NCBI GenBank assembly: GCA_023436925.1
Contig: JAEZHJ010000105.1
Span: 1 to 5,177 of the forward strand
Reading direction: 5' to 3'
Origin: Actinomycetes bacterium
GTDB taxonomy: Bacteria; Actinomycetota; Actinomycetes; Propionibacteriales; Propionibacteriaceae
Length of the DNA: 5,177 nucleotides
Below, piece by piece: positions 5,135 through 5,177 of this stretch (its first letter is position 1; every line of letters begins with the position of its first letter). The translations under genes and the position numbers were made by a program. The notes beneath the pieces were generated by a model. The model worked only from the letters and a program-made list of their open reading frames with translations, was not told where the DNA came from and did no database searches.

Positions 5135-5177
5135 TGAGGACCGTCCCCGTGTGCGGGAGAACCGTCCCCGTGTGCGG
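5135..5177 (-). repeat. 21-bp repeat array in inverted orientation, cut by the window end
   Basis: Read on the minus strand, two units of the same family as 4180-4277 lie in perfect 21-nt register at 5156-5176 and 5135-5155. Both start CGCACACGGGGACGG, like unit 3 of the other array. The inner one has TCCTC where the other has TTCTC. The base at 5177 fits the last base of a further unit, so the array probably continues outside the window. CCCG-TGTG-CGGG can form a 4-bp hairpin. The array lies about 60 nt upstream of the ppgK -10 box. Confidence 0.9.

Noticed and set aside
4180..5177. CRISPR array
   Set aside because: The units are directly adjacent with no unique spacers and no cas genes are in view.

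Overview
The window reads as chromosomal DNA of a high-GC actinobacterium (Actinomycetia). Supporting signs are the strong G/C third-position bias in every gene, a DUF1707 gene, a polyphosphate glucokinase of the actinobacterial type, and four genes that appear to be transcribed without a 5' leader (a TANNNT -10 box only 6-7 nt before the start codon and no convincing ribosome binding site). I cannot name the genus from the sequence.

Layout. At the left edge is a complete tRNA-Gly(CCC) on the minus strand with a short leader hairpin and a candidate promoter. The region 79-239 separates it from a rightward block of three genes. These are a soluble DUF1707/LiaF-C-like protein (240-887), a small two-helix membrane protein with one bacterial PH domain (YdbS-like, 942-1430), and a larger membrane protein with three such domains (YdbT-like, 1427-3178). 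The last two overlap by 4 nt and form a translationally coupled pair. All three families are linked in other bacteria to the cell envelope and envelope stress, so I infer an envelope-maintenance module. The block runs tail-to-tail into a leftward pair, with only 9 nt between the stop codons: galE (UDP-glucose 4-epimerase, 3188-4153, GTG start) and, upstream of it, ppgK (polyphosphate glucokinase, 4290-5063). ppgK makes glucose-6-phosphate from glucose and polyphosphate; galE interconverts UDP-glucose and UDP-galactose for galactose use and wall sugars.

The most unusual feature is a family of 21-bp tandem repeats containing the core GGGGACGGTTC. Four full units and a fifth diverged unit fill most of the ppgK-galE gap (4180-4277). 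At least two more units, in the opposite orientation, begin at 5135 upstream of ppgK and run off the window. ppgK and its promoter are therefore bracketed by inverted copies of the same array. An isolated 11-nt core copy lies in a hairpin at 160-187, upstream of the DUF1707 gene. The spacing of exactly 21 bp (two helical turns), the internal hairpins and the dispersed copies suggest a REP-like repeat family or a row of protein-binding sites rather than coding sequence.
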